Shown one piece after another: positions 51,520 to 61,600 of a stretch of 64,000 nucleotides of DNA. The notes below the pieces were generated by a model. The model did no database searches and was not told the origin of the DNA. It saw nothing but the letters and a program-made list of their open reading frames with translations. The stretch's first letter is position 1; each line of letters starts with the position of its first letter. The stretch is from Arcicella gelida (GTDB taxonomy: Bacteria; Bacteroidota; Bacteroidia; Cytophagales; Spirosomataceae). Made by a program: the position numbers and the translations under genes. The stretch lies in assembly GCF_034931025.1 (NCBI RefSeq), contig NZ_JAYGIL010000016.1:62001-126000 (forward strand). The letters run 5' to 3'.

Positions 51520-53421
51520 ATGTCTCTAATTACACTCATTCCACTATTTCCCCTAATCGGCTTCCTTATCAATGGAATCGGTTTTCGTCATGTTCCTAAA
51601 TCTTTAGCTGGCATTATTAGCTCTGCGGCGGCATTTGCATCTTTTGCTTGTGCTTTAACCTTGTTTTTAGGCTTTAATGGTCAACCGCAAATTGTTCATT
51701 TATTCGACTGGATAACAGTTGATACTTTGAATATTTCGATGTCATTTCAGTTAGATCAATTGTCATTATTAATGCTTTTGATTATTACTGGTGTAGGAAC
51801 TTTGATTCACATTTATTCTATTGGCTACATGAGCCACGACGAAGGTTTCGGTAAGTTTTTTGCTTTCTTAAACCTGTTTTTGTTCTTCATGCTTTTATTG
51901 GTAATGGGTTCAAACTACGTTGTGATGTTTATTGGTTGGGAAGGCGTAGGTTTATGTTCATATTTATTGATTGGTTTCTGGAATAAAAATAGTAATTACG
52001 GAAATGCCGCTCGTAAAGCTTTTATCATGAACCGTATTGGTGACTTGGGCTTTTTGTTAGGTATTTTTCTAATTATCAATCATTTTGGTTCTGTAGAATA
52101 TTCAGAAGTATTTAGTAGAATTGCTGAAGGTGGTTATTCTTCTGGCGATAAAACTTTATTCTACATTACGATTCTACTGTTTATTGGAGCAATGGGTAAA
52201 TCAGCCCAAATTCCATTATATACTTGGTTGCCAGATGCAATGGCTGGTCCAACACCAGTTTCAGCTTTGATTCACGCTGCTACGATGGTTACGGCAGGTA
52301 TTTACATGATTATTCGCTCGAATATTATGTATTCATTAGCACCAGAAACACTTGATATTGTAGCTTGGGTAGGTTTGGCAACAGCTTTATTAGCGGCTTC
52401 AATTGGTCTTTTCCAAAATGATATTAAAAAAGTATTGGCTTACTCTACGGTTTCTCAATTAGGCTACATGTTCATGGGCTTAGGAGTAATGGCTTATTCT
52501 TCATCATTTTTCCATGTAATGACACACGCTTTCTTCAAAGCATTGTTATTCTTAGGAGCAGGTTCAGTAATTCATGCGATGTCTGATGAACAAGATATTC
52601 GTTCAATGGGCGGACTTCGTAAAAAATTGCCAATTACTTTCATTACTTTCTTAATCGCCACGATTGCCATTTCAGGTATTCCTCCATTTGCAGGTTTCTT
52701 CTCGAAAGATGAAATTCTAGCACATGTTTTCGAACACAATAAATTGATGTGGGCATTCGGTGTTTTAGGTTCGATAATGACATCATTCTATATGTTTCGT
52801 TTATTGTTCCTTACTTTCTTCGGAGAATTTAGAGGAACGGAAAAACAAAAGCATCATTTGCACGAATCGCCAATTGCGATGACAGCTCCATTAATGATTC
52901 TTGCAGTACTTTCTGCGATTGGTGGATTCTTTAATTTTCCACATATTTTTGGTGGACATGCTAGTTTAGCAGAATTTATGGCACCATTGTTTGAACATTC
53001 AGCAATCGAACATGTTGCCGTAGATGAATCTCTTGAAATTAAATTAATGATTGTTTCTGTCGTTGCAGCATTACTTTCTGCGGGCGTTGCATATTTTATT
53101 TATGTAGTGAAGAAAACCGTTCCAGTAGCAGAAGGAGAGGAAACAGGCTTGCAAAAAGTAATTTACAATAAATATTATATCGACGAATTGTACGATACTC
53201 TTTTTGTAAAACCAATCACAGCACTTTCTAATTTCTTCAGAGACGTAATTGAATTCCTTGTAATTGATTTAATTGTAGAAGGAGTTGGTAAACTTGTGAA
53301 AACACTTTCAAGTGAAGTTCGTTTACTTCAAAATGGAACAACGGGTTATTATATTTTTGCAATGGTTTTATCGATTGCAGCGATATTAGTTTGGAGCTTG
53401 AAAAGTTTCCTTTTGGGATAG
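51520..53421 (+). CDS. nuoL: NADH-quinone oxidoreductase subunit L
   Basis: The antiporter-like distal subunit of complex I, 633 residues and about sixteen helices. VVMFIGWEGVGLCSYLLIGF supplies the helix-5 glutamate, GAMGKSAQIPLYTWLPDAMA the helix-7 lysine region, and GPTPVSALIHAATMVTAGIY the His-rich helix. The C-terminal part includes the long lateral helix and an anchoring helix (AMVLSIAAILVWSLKSFLL). It lies 55 bases after nuoK. Confidence 0.98.
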   Translation: MSLITLIPLFPLIGFLINGIGFRHVPKSLAGIISSAAAFASFACALTLFLGFNGQPQIVHLFDWITVDTLNISMSFQLDQLSLLMLLIITGVGTLIHIYSIGYMSHDEGFGKFFAFLNLFLFFMLLLVMGSNYVVMFIGWEGVGLCSYLLIGFWNKNSNYGNAARKAFIMNRIGDLGFLLGIFLIINHFGSVEYSEVFSRIAEGGYSSGDKTLFYITILLFIGAMGKSAQIPLYTWLPDAMAGPTPVSALIHAATMVTAGIYMIIRSNIMYSLAPETLDIVAWVGLATALLAASIGLFQNDIKKVLAYSTVSQLGYMFMGLGVMAYSSSFFHVMTHAFFKALLFLGAGSVIHAMSDEQDIRSMGGLRKKLPITFITFLIATIAISGIPPFAGFFSKDEILAHVFEHNKLMWAFGVLGSIMTSFYMFRLLFLTFFGEFRGTEKQKHHLHESPIAMTAPLMILAVLSAIGGFFNFPHIFGGHASLAEFMAPLFEHSAIEHVAVDESLEIKLMIVSVVAALLSAGVAYFIYVVKKTVPVAEGEETGLQKVIYNKYYIDELYDTLFVKPITALSNFFRDVIEFLVIDLIVEGVGKLVKTLSSEVRLLQNGTTGYYIFAMVLSIAAILVWSLKSFLLG

Positions 53422-53483
53422 ATTAAAGACAATATAAATACATTGAAAGATTTGCTCATTACAAATCCGATTGATAAAAAAAT

Positions 53484-54935
53484 ATGCTAACACTTTCTCT
53501 CATTCTTCTTCCCATCATTGCAGGGCTGATTACATTAGCCATCAAGGGAGAAACCGCTAAAACTGTTGCCTTAGTCTTTGCTTTTGCTGAGTTGGCTTTA
53601 GGGGCGTACTTGTATAAGTCATTTGTGCCAGACGCTACTTCACAATTTGGTTTAAGCTATGATTGGATTCATTCAGCAGGAATAAAATTTTCTGTAGGAG
53701 TTGATGGAATCAGCTTGATTTTGGTATTTCTTACCACATTGATGGTGCCTTTTATTATTCTATCTACTTTTGGAAATAATTACAAAAACGCTTCTAATTT
53801 GTATGCACTTATCTTATTTATGCAAGCAGCATTAGTGGGTGTATTTACAGCAAAAGATGTTTTCCTTTTTTACTTCTTCTTTGAAGCAGCACTAATTCCA
53901 ATTTATTTTATTGCAGCTATTTGGGGAGGCGAAAATCGTATTAAAGTAACATTTAAGTTCTTTGTTTATACCATTTTTGGTTCTTTGTTTATGTTGTTGG
54001 CATTGGTTTACTTGTATTTATTGACTCCAGGAACACATTCAGCTGATATAAATGCAATTTACGAAGCCGCTAAAGCCTTAGATTTATCAACTCAGAGTTA
54101 CTTATTTGGTGCATTTTTTATTGCATTTGCCATCAAAATGCCACTATTCCCATTCCATACTTGGCAACCAGATACTTATGTGGAAGCACCTACAGCAGGA
54201 ACAATGCTTTTATCAGGTATCATGTTGAAAATGGGGGTTTATGGTTTGATTCGTTTTATTTTGCCAATCGTACCACTTGGGGTAGATCAATGGGGATTTG
54301 TAGCAATAATTCTTTCGGTAATAGGGATTATTTACGGTTCTGTGATTGCGATTCAGCAAAAAGACATGAAACGATTGATTGCTTATTCATCGTTTGCTCA
54401 CGTTGGATTGATGTCAGCAGGTATTTTCTCAAGAAATTTAGAAGGTATTCAAGGTTCATTGATTCAAATGTTGGCACATGGTATCAACGTGGTAGGTTTA
54501 TTCTTTATCGTAGAAATTATTGAAAGAAGAGCAAAGTCTCGTGAATTATCACTTTTAGGCGGTATTACTCAAACTACTCCAAACCTTACTGTTTACTTCA
54601 TTATTTTAATGCTTGGTTCGGTGGCTTTACCGCTTACAAATGGTTTTGTAGGAGAATTTTTGTTATTGAAAGGAGTTTATGAATACAACGCTTGGATAGG
54701 AGCAGTAGCAGGATTAACCATCATTTTGGGTGCGGTATATATGTTGAGAATGGTTCAGAAATCAATGTTTGGTATTACTTCTAAAATTACAGAAGGCTTT
54801 GCAGATTTAACATTCAATGAAAAAGCTGTATTATTCCCGCTTTCGTTTTTAGTAATCGCTTTGGGAATTGCTCCGAATATTTTCTTAAAATTAACTGAAC
54901 CAGCTGTTAGCCAATTATTATCAATCATCAAATAA
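53484..54935 (+). CDS. nuoM: NADH-quinone oxidoreductase subunit M
   Basis: An antiporter-like proton channel subunit of complex I, 483 residues with about fourteen helices. Key stretches are KDVFLFYFFFEAALIPIYFI (glutamate in helix 5), AIKMPLFPFHTWQPDTYVEA (lysine region) and GTMLLSGIMLKMGVYGLIRF. It sits between nuoL and nuoN on the same strand with a 62-base gap and is clearly cotranscribed. Confidence 0.98.
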   Translation: MLTLSLILLPIIAGLITLAIKGETAKTVALVFAFAELALGAYLYKSFVPDATSQFGLSYDWIHSAGIKFSVGVDGISLILVFLTTLMVPFIILSTFGNNYKNASNLYALILFMQAALVGVFTAKDVFLFYFFFEAALIPIYFIAAIWGGENRIKVTFKFFVYTIFGSLFMLLALVYLYLLTPGTHSADINAIYEAAKALDLSTQSYLFGAFFIAFAIKMPLFPFHTWQPDTYVEAPTAGTMLLSGIMLKMGVYGLIRFILPIVPLGVDQWGFVAIILSVIGIIYGSVIAIQQKDMKRLIAYSSFAHVGLMSAGIFSRNLEGIQGSLIQMLAHGINVVGLFFIVEIIERRAKSRELSLLGGITQTTPNLTVYFIILMLGSVALPLTNGFVGEFLLLKGVYEYNAWIGAVAGLTIILGAVYMLRMVQKSMFGITSKITEGFADLTFNEKAVLFPLSFLVIALGIAPNIFLKLTEPAVSQLLSIIK

Positions 54936-55006
54936 TTTGATTGTTGGGTTTGTGCAAAGTTTTTACTTTTCAGAAACACAATTTCTCAAGTTTTCAAATT
55001 TGAAAC

Positions 55007-56422
55007 ATGAACGCAATTATAGCATTATCACTCTTCGGGATTTCTAATCTGTTTTTAGGGTTTTTGAACAACCGTAAAATCTTGTTACCAGCTACGCTAG
55101 TTTTTATCCTTATTGCTCTTGGATTAAATTTTGCAGACTGGAATCATGAATATTATTGGTTCAATAATATGCTAAAAACCAATAATCTTTCTGTCAATTT
55201 TGTTACGATTATTCTGTTATCAACATTGTTGGTGGTAGCAATTTCTCGCAGTTTTGGTGATGATGATGAGCACTCACATCCTGCTGAATATTATGCCATT
55301 TTACTTTTTTCTGCTGTTGGAGCCATTATGATGGTTACTTTCGAGAACCTGATTATGCTTTTTGTAGGATTAGAAATACTTTCTGTTTCTATGTACGTAC
55401 TTACAGGTTCAGATAAACGTAGTTTACGTTCGAACGAAGCAGCGTTGAAGTACTTTTTAATGGGTTCGTTTGCTACTGGAATTTTATTATTTGGTGTAGC
55501 ATTGGTATATGGTGCAACAGGTTCTTTTGATATTCATGGGATTGCTCAAGGAGTAGCGAAAGCGAAAGAACAAATGGGCGGTGCTTATGGCCCATTATTA
55601 TATTCAGGTGTAGTTTTGGTAATGGTTGGTTTACTCTTTAAAATCTCGGCAGCTCCTTTTCATTTCTGGACGCCAGATGTTTATGATGGAGCACCAAGTA
55701 TCTTTACTGCATTTATGTCAACTGTTGTGAAAACGGCTGGTGTGGCGGCAACTTATCGTATTCTGTCAATTTCTTTCCCTACCGTTTATGGTTTATGGGG
55801 AAATCCATTGGTGTATATTGTTTGTGCGACTTTAATCATTGGAAATATCACTGCGGTTTATCAACAAAGCTTCAAAAGAATGTTAGCTTACTCTAGTATT
55901 TCTCATGCTGGATATTTGTTGATTACAGTTTTAGCGAAAAGACCAGAAACTAATTCTTCGCTTTTATTTTATTCATTAGCTTATGCTATTGCTACAATCA
56001 CAGCTTTTGCTGTATTAATGGTAGTTTCGGAAGCACAAGCTAAAAATGGTAAAGCAGACGAAAGTTTTGATGCCTTGAATGGATTATCTAAAAACAACCC
56101 TTTATTAGCTTTTTCTTTAACAATTTCGATGTTATCCCTTGCTGGGATTCCATTAACAGCGGGTTTCTTTGGAAAGTTTTTTGTCTTTAGTGATGCCTTT
56201 TCAAATCCATCATCATTATTCAAATGGATTCTTGTGATTGCCATCTTGATGTCAACTGTCGGTATTTATTATTACTTTAAGCCAATTATTGCCGCTTACA
56301 TGAAAAAGGGAGAAGTAGCAAAAATAGAGTTATCACCACTTTATAAGTTTATCTTAATTCTTACAACGACGCTAACTATTTTATTAGGACTTGCTCCTGA
56401 TTTAGTTAAAAATATCTTTTAA
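55007..56422 (+). CDS. nuoN: NADH-quinone oxidoreductase subunit N
   Basis: The third antiporter-like subunit of complex I, 471 residues with about fourteen helices. It shows LIMLFVGLEILSVSMYVLTG with the helix-5 glutamate, LLFKISAAPFHFWTPDVYDG with the helix-7 lysine, and FKRMLAYSSISHAGYLL. The next gene follows by two bases. Together K, L, M and N form the whole proton-pumping tip of the membrane arm. Confidence 0.98.
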   Translation: MNAIIALSLFGISNLFLGFLNNRKILLPATLVFILIALGLNFADWNHEYYWFNNMLKTNNLSVNFVTIILLSTLLVVAISRSFGDDDEHSHPAEYYAILLFSAVGAIMMVTFENLIMLFVGLEILSVSMYVLTGSDKRSLRSNEAALKYFLMGSFATGILLFGVALVYGATGSFDIHGIAQGVAKAKEQMGGAYGPLLYSGVVLVMVGLLFKISAAPFHFWTPDVYDGAPSIFTAFMSTVVKTAGVAATYRILSISFPTVYGLWGNPLVYIVCATLIIGNITAVYQQSFKRMLAYSSISHAGYLLITVLAKRPETNSSLLFYSLAYAIATITAFAVLMVVSEAQAKNGKADESFDALNGLSKNNPLLAFSLTISMLSLAGIPLTAGFFGKFFVFSDAFSNPSSLFKWILVIAILMSTVGIYYYFKPIIAAYMKKGEVAKIELSPLYKFILILTTTLTILLGLAPDLVKNIF

Positions 56423-56424
56423 TC

Positions 56425-56913
56425 TTGTCAAATTCAAAATTACTTAACAAAAAGGATTTAATTGTTTACTTTTTAGTTGCTGGTACTGGTGTTATCATTC
56501 AACTAGTTTGTAGTAGTCTTTTTCAATCTTGGTTTACTATTAGTTACGAAGCAAGTATTACTCCTTCGTACTTTATTTCTTTGGTAGTAGGCTTTATCTT
56601 AACAAAACTATTTGCCTTTAATGCTCGTAAGACAAGCCAGACTCGCCGAGAAATGGTAAAGTATCTTATCGTTGCAACTTTTTCAGGTGGAGTAACATGG
56701 TTTTTCGCAACATTTTCCTACAGGATTTCAAACCATTATTTCGAGATTTTTCATTATTTGATTCCTTTTTCAAAGAAAGTAATCAATGTCAATCAATTGA
56801 CTTGTCATTTAATTGGTAATGGTTTTAGTTTTATGTCTAATTACACGCTTCATAAAACGTTTACTTTTAAGGATACAGGTTTTTATGATAGACTAAAGAG
56901 GTCAATTTTGTAA
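56425..56913 (+). CDS. GtrA-like membrane protein
   Basis: A 162-residue membrane protein with four helices, fitting the GtrA family (YFLVAGTGVIIQLVCSSLFQ; TPSYFISLVVGFILTKLFAF; GNGFSFMSNYTLHKTFTF). GtrA proteins are linked to moving lipid-linked sugars across the membrane. The only plausible start is TTG 56425, two bases after the nuoN stop, with no nearby ATG. It probably rides on the nuo transcript. The partner glycosyltransferase is not in the window. Confidence 0.78.
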   Translation: MSNSKLLNKKDLIVYFLVAGTGVIIQLVCSSLFQSWFTISYEASITPSYFISLVVGFILTKLFAFNARKTSQTRREMVKYLIVATFSGGVTWFFATFSYRISNHYFEIFHYLIPFSKKVINVNQLTCHLIGNGFSFMSNYTLHKTFTFKDTGFYDRLKRSIL

Positions 56914-57094
56914 AATATAATTATTTGTATATTTTATTTTAATTTTCACTGTCAATCTTTCTCTTGAATTTATAAAAACAACTTAAAATAAAAGAGTTTT
57001 TAAGGTTGTATTTGTATTTTTCTTCGAAAAAACACTGCAAAAACTAGATTTTTAATCAATTATTAAGAAATACTTAAAATTTATTTACAATTCC

Positions 57095-57125
57095 TTGCAT
57101 GGAATAAAAGTTGTACATAAATTTG
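57095..57125 (+). promoter_or_regulatory. Promoter of the small repeat lipoprotein
   Basis: TAAATTTG at 57118-57125 matches the -7 consensus, and a TTG at 57095-57097 lies 20 bases upstream as -33 element. The leader would be about 20 bases. The preceding spacer from 56914 shows only a weak imperfect hairpin near 56978-57010. Confidence 0.6.
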
Positions 57126-57152
57126 TATCAAACAAACCCCAATCACAACGAA

Positions 57153-57326
57153 ATGAAGAAATTTTTTGCATTCGCTTTAGTAGCTGGTATGATTTCATTA
57201 GCTGCTTGTTCAGAAAAGAAAGCTGAAACTACAACAACTGATTCAGTAACTGTTGATACTACTACTGTAGTTGATACTGCTGCTGTAGTTGATACTGCTG
57301 CTGCTGATACTGCTGCTGCTAAGTAA
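57153..57326 (+). CDS. Small Ala/Thr/Asp-rich repeat lipoprotein
   Basis: A 57-residue lipoprotein. The signal peptide ends SLAAC (about Cys19) and is followed by SEKKAE and a low-complexity tail built from VDT, VVDTAA and ADTAAA units. The DNA has two exact tandem copies of an 18-base unit (57268-57285 and 57286-57303). ATG 57153 is chosen from the promoter and signal peptide. Such short lipoproteins with simple tails recur in Cytophagales; function is unknown. It is monocistronic with a strong terminator, suggesting high expression. Confidence 0.82.
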   Translation: MKKFFAFALVAGMISLAACSEKKAETTTTDSVTVDTTTVVDTAAVVDTAAADTAAAK

Positions 57327-57353
57327 TTATCAGTTTCCTTATGGAAAGAAAAG

Positions 57354-57380
57354 AGCCTTAACTTAGTTAAGGCTTTTTTA
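57354..57380 (+). terminator. Terminator of the small lipoprotein gene
   Basis: AGCCTTAAC and GTTAAGGCT pair around a three-base loop, followed by six T. It lies 28 bases after the stop codon. Confidence 0.9.
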
Positions 57381-57434
57381 TTGCTCAATAGTTTTCACTC
57401 AGATGTCAACAAAGTTTTCTTGTATATTAGCATC

Positions 57435-58043
57435 ATGAAAAAAGACTTAGAGGTTTTTCAAAAATACTTCCCTAGTACTGCTGTTAAATATTGCTTTAGC
57501 TTATGGGAAACGTATCAATTCAACTTCAAGATAACCCGTACTCGCCAATCCAAATTAGGTGATTATTCCTTTAGAAGAGATAAAGGACATAAAATTACTG
57601 TTAATGGCGATTTGAATCCTTACGCATTTTTGGTTACTTATATTCACGAAGTAGCACACTTGGTTACCTTTAAGCAGTTTGGCAACAAGCCCAATCCGCA
57701 TGGAAAAGAATGGAAAAAGAATTTCAAGGAAGTATTTTTACCATTATTAAACGAAGCGACTTTACCCATTCAAATATTGATTCCTCTAAAAGAATATTTA
57801 CAAAACCCTTCAGCTACAACGCAGAGTTATTCGCCTTTAGTGAAAGAGCTAAGAAAGTTTGACAAATTAGCGGATGAAGGAGATAAGATGATATTGACAA
57901 ATTTACAAAAAGGAGAAGTCTTTGAATTGAATGGAAGATATTTCGAGAAAGGTGATTTGCGTAGAACTCGTTTTCTTTGTACAGATAAAGCAAATGGAAA
58001 ACGATATGTAGTTTCTGCAATTGCCTTGGTGAAAAAAGTATAA
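57435..58043 (+). CDS. SprT-like zinc metalloprotease domain protein
   Basis: A 202-residue protein with the SprT-type HExxH motif: H71-E72-V73-A74-H75 in TYIHEVAHLVTF. It has further conserved residues in NPHGKEWKKNF, whose His is a candidate third ligand. The C-terminal region (LTNLQKGEVFELNGRYFEKG) differs from the zinc-ribbon of E. coli SprT. ATG 57435 is preferred to a TTG at 57381. Related eukaryotic Spartan proteins cut DNA-protein crosslinks; the bacterial role is uncertain. Confidence 0.88.
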   Translation: MKKDLEVFQKYFPSTAVKYCFSLWETYQFNFKITRTRQSKLGDYSFRRDKGHKITVNGDLNPYAFLVTYIHEVAHLVTFKQFGNKPNPHGKEWKKNFKEVFLPLLNEATLPIQILIPLKEYLQNPSATTQSYSPLVKELRKFDKLADEGDKMILTNLQKGEVFELNGRYFEKGDLRRTRFLCTDKANGKRYVVSAIALVKKV

Positions 58044-58089
58044 TTTTTGAAATAAGCTTACGTTTAAAAATTAAAAAATACTTGGCATT

Positions 58090-61000
58090 TTGAAAAAATC
58101 ATTTCTATATAACATTCTACTTTTTATTGTTTCTTTCAACAGCTATGCACAGAATGATGCTGTACTGGCTAAAGGGAATTGGATAAGAATTGGTGTCAGC
58201 AATAATGGCGTTTATCGACTTGACGCTACATTTCTACAAAAAAATGGCTTCGACTTAGCAACAATTAATCCTCAAAATCTTCAACTTTTTGGAAATGGTG
58301 GTGGAATGTTACCCCAAAGTAATGCTGAAAATCGTCCTACTGATTTAATAGAAAATAGTATTTACATTGAAGGCGAAGGAGATGGAAAATTTGATGCACA
58401 AGATTATATTCTTTTTTATGGACAAAGTCCGCATAAAACAATTTATAATTCCTCGACCAATTCCTTCAAACATCAATTCAATATTTATACTGATACTACT
58501 TTTTATTTTCTGAGACTCTCAGAAAATAAAGGTTTACGAATAAAAGAACAAGCGAGTATTGAAGCTGCCAAGAATATTTACACATTTGATGATTACGTTT
58601 TTCATGAAATAGACCAAAAAAATATATTAGCGCAAGCCCCTTTTGCAGGATCTGGAAGAGAATGGTTTGGGGAAGAATTTTCAGGAACAAATGAACAAAT
58701 ATTTACTTTTAATCTTCCTGGGATTACAGCGAATTCTTCTGTAAATATAACTTGTTCTGCTGTTGCTGTTGCTTATGGACAAACAGATTTTGTATTAAAA
58801 GCAAATGAACAAAATCTTGGAAGATTGTCAATTTCAGCCATTGGTTCAGACCGATATGATTATAAAGGTGCAATGGCTAGTAAAAACTTCACAATAAATG
58901 GAAGCAATTTTACAAATGTTAACGACTTGAGAATTGGACTAACATTCGATAAAAAAACGCTAAGTTTTGGAAGTGGATATTTGAATTTTTTAGGAGTACA
59001 ATCTCAAAGAACGTTAAAATTATATAATCAGCAGACCATTTTTCGGTCTTTAGAAAGCTTAAATTATCCCTCAGTAAATTATGTGATAGAAAAGCCATCT
59101 AACACTTTTAAAATTTGGGACATTACCAATCCTTTACAACCATTTAGTCAAGCTTTTTTACAGCAAACTCAAACGCTTAGTTTTGGAGCAAGTAGCCAGA
59201 GTGTTAAAGAGTATATTATTTTTAATACGACAGAATTCCTGAGTCCAGTTTCCTCCCAAAAGATTAGCAATCAAAATTTACACAATGTTGAAGTACCTGA
59301 TTTGGTAATTGTTGCCTCTGAAATTTTAACGAATCAAGTAGAAAGACTTGCGGCTTTTAGACGTCAGCATGATAAATTATCAGTATTGGTGGTTTCACCA
59401 GAAGAGATTTATAATGAATATGCTTCGGGGAAACAAGATATTTCTGCCATCAGAGATTTTATGAGAAATCTTTATCAAAGAAATCCTAACAAAATAAAGT
59501 ATTTATTGCTTTTCGGTGATGCTTCGTATGATTATAAAAAAAGGCTGAATGTTATTAACGATGAAACTAAAGCTATTCTAATTCCAACTTATGAAAGTAG
59601 AGAATCTTTACATCCTATTTTTAGCCATTCTTCCGATGATTATTTTGGTTTTTTAGAGGATAACGAAGGAGAATGGATTGAGAATCAAACTGGAAATCAT
59701 ACTCTTGAAATTGGTATTGGAAGATTACCCGTTAAAAATGCAGAAGAAGCCAAACAAATTGTGGATAAGCTAATCAATTACGGAACGAATAAAAATACCA
59801 TTGGGCAATGGCGAAACAAAGTTGCTTTTGTGGCTGATGATGGCGATGGGAATATCCATCAACAAGATGCTGAAGCATTTGCATCAATGGTCAATTCTTT
59901 TTACCCAGCATATCAAACTAATAAAATTTATTTAGATGCTTACCCGCTTGTTTCTTTACCAGAAGGACAAAGGTCGCCAGCGGCTAATACTGCCCTTAAT
60001 CAGGCTTTTCAACAGGGTTCATTAATCGTAAATTATAATGGACATGGTGCAGAAGGAGGGCTGACAGACGAGCAAATTTTGACTTTGAAAGATGTAGAAT
60101 CTTGGACAAATTTTAATAATATGCCTTTGATGCTCACTGCTACTTGTCAGTTTGGTCGCTTTGATGACCCTAATCAGATTTCAGGTGCTGAGTTATCAAT
60201 TCTTAATCCAAATGGCGGAGCTATTGCATTATTAACGACAACAAGACCCGTTTATCAAAACACCAATTTTTTTATTAACCAAGCCTTTTATGAATCTGTC
60301 TTTACTGCTAAAAACGGTGAAATGCCACGTTTGGGAGATGTCATGATTTATACAAAAAACAATAGTTTTCAAGGAATATTGAATAGGAATTTCTCTTTAC
60401 TGGGTGACCCATCCATGAAATTGGCTTATCCACAATATGAAGCAGTAGTATTGAAAGTAAATGGAAAAGCAACTGTACTAGCAGATACAATAAAGGCACA
60501 AAGTAAAGTAACGATTGAAGGAGAAATTAGGCAACTAGAGACTGAAACAAAAGTAAATACCTTTACAGGAAAGGCAATTATTACTGTTTATGATAAAGAA
60601 AAGAGTATTTTAACCAAAGGAAATAAAGGAGCGAAGTTCAATTATCAAGATTTTACAAATATTTTATTTAGAGGGGAAGTTAGTGTTTTGAATGGAAACT
60701 TTACTAGCACTTTTATGATTCCTAAAGATATTAATTATCAATTGGGAGAAGGTAAAATTTACATTTATGCACAAACGAACGATGGTTTAACAGATGCACT
60801 TGGTGCTTTAAACCCTCTGATTGGTGGTGCTGATAATAGTCTAACATTAGATAATACTCCGCCTAAAGTCAGTCTTTATCTCAATGATAATACCTTTGTG
60901 GATGGGGGTGTTACGAATGATAGTCCTATTTTTATTGCAAATGTCTCAGATGAAAATGGCATTAATATTGCCAGTGAAGGTTTGGGACATGAATTGCTGT

Positions 61001-61506
61001 TGACGATAGATGATACGCTGAATATTGCTGTAAATCAGTATTTTATCGCATCAAAAGATAACTATAAAAGTGGACAAGTAAAATATCAAATAAAGGGTTT
61101 GACAGCTGGCGAACATCAAATAAAATTAAAAGTTTGGGATACAAATAATAATTCAAACGAAGCTTCGTTACGATTCAGTGTCAATTCAGAAAGCCAAAAT
61201 CGATTAAAAAATGTATTTAGCTTTCCGAATCCAGCAAAAGAGAACGCAAATTTTAGCTTTGAGCATAATCAAGAAGGAGATGATTTGAATGTGTTTATCG
61301 AAATTTTTGATACTTTTGGGCATTTAATTAAACAAATAGACGAGAATGCTTATCGTGTAAGCTCACCATTTAATAAAATTTCATGGAATATTGTAGAAGA
61401 TTCTGTCTCAAATGTAACTGGTAATTACTTTTATCGTATTTTTGTAAAGTCACTAACAACTGGCTATCAAGCTAGTGGAAGTGGTAAGATTATTTTGCTT
61501 AAATAA
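58090..61506 (+). CDS. porU: Type IX secretion system sortase PorU
   Basis: An outer-surface cysteine protease of 1138 residues that removes the C-terminal sorting signal of T9SS cargo and attaches it to the cell surface. A signal peptide (NILLFIVSFNSYAQ) leads into beta-rich N-terminal regions and then a gingipain-type C25 domain with LLFGDASYDYK, IVNYNGHGAEGG (H652) and LTATCQFGRFD (C686), which give the catalytic His and Cys. The C-terminus is an Ig-like and sorting-type domain (FSFPNPAKENANFSF). The start is TTG 58090; no suitable ATG is near. porV follows after 94 bases. Confidence 0.96.
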   Translation: MKKSFLYNILLFIVSFNSYAQNDAVLAKGNWIRIGVSNNGVYRLDATFLQKNGFDLATINPQNLQLFGNGGGMLPQSNAENRPTDLIENSIYIEGEGDGKFDAQDYILFYGQSPHKTIYNSSTNSFKHQFNIYTDTTFYFLRLSENKGLRIKEQASIEAAKNIYTFDDYVFHEIDQKNILAQAPFAGSGREWFGEEFSGTNEQIFTFNLPGITANSSVNITCSAVAVAYGQTDFVLKANEQNLGRLSISAIGSDRYDYKGAMASKNFTINGSNFTNVNDLRIGLTFDKKTLSFGSGYLNFLGVQSQRTLKLYNQQTIFRSLESLNYPSVNYVIEKPSNTFKIWDITNPLQPFSQAFLQQTQTLSFGASSQSVKEYIIFNTTEFLSPVSSQKISNQNLHNVEVPDLVIVASEILTNQVERLAAFRRQHDKLSVLVVSPEEIYNEYASGKQDISAIRDFMRNLYQRNPNKIKYLLLFGDASYDYKKRLNVINDETKAILIPTYESRESLHPIFSHSSDDYFGFLEDNEGEWIENQTGNHTLEIGIGRLPVKNAEEAKQIVDKLINYGTNKNTIGQWRNKVAFVADDGDGNIHQQDAEAFASMVNSFYPAYQTNKIYLDAYPLVSLPEGQRSPAANTALNQAFQQGSLIVNYNGHGAEGGLTDEQILTLKDVESWTNFNNMPLMLTATCQFGRFDDPNQISGAELSILNPNGGAIALLTTTRPVYQNTNFFINQAFYESVFTAKNGEMPRLGDVMIYTKNNSFQGILNRNFSLLGDPSMKLAYPQYEAVVLKVNGKATVLADTIKAQSKVTIEGEIRQLETETKVNTFTGKAIITVYDKEKSILTKGNKGAKFNYQDFTNILFRGEVSVLNGNFTSTFMIPKDINYQLGEGKIYIYAQTNDGLTDALGALNPLIGGADNSLTLDNTPPKVSLYLNDNTFVDGGVTNDSPIFIANVSDENGINIASEGLGHELLLTIDDTLNIAVNQYFIASKDNYKSGQVKYQIKGLTAGEHQIKLKVWDTNNNSNEASLRFSVNSESQNRLKNVFSFPNPAKENANFSFEHNQEGDDLNVFIEIFDTFGHLIKQIDENAYRVSSPFNKISWNIVEDSVSNVTGNYFYRIFVKSLTTGYQASGSGKIILLK

Positions 61507-61532
61507 TTCCAGCAAAGAATATTTGGATAAAT

Positions 61533-61563
61533 TTTGTAAAAAAAGGTTTATTGACTACTTTTG
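61533..61563 (+). promoter_or_regulatory. Promoter of porV
   Basis: TTTG at 61533-61536, then 19 bases, then TACTTTTG at 61556-61563: the full Bacteroidota consensus, with a short leader of about 30 bases. It shows that porV can be made separately from porU. Confidence 0.8.
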
Positions 61564-61600
61564 ATATGCCTCGTTCCAAGAAACTTTAACCTTAAAGACA

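Noticed and set aside
54161..54523. 120-codon plus-strand frame within nuoM
   Set aside because: It lies in another frame of a highly conserved gene and has no recognisable domain.
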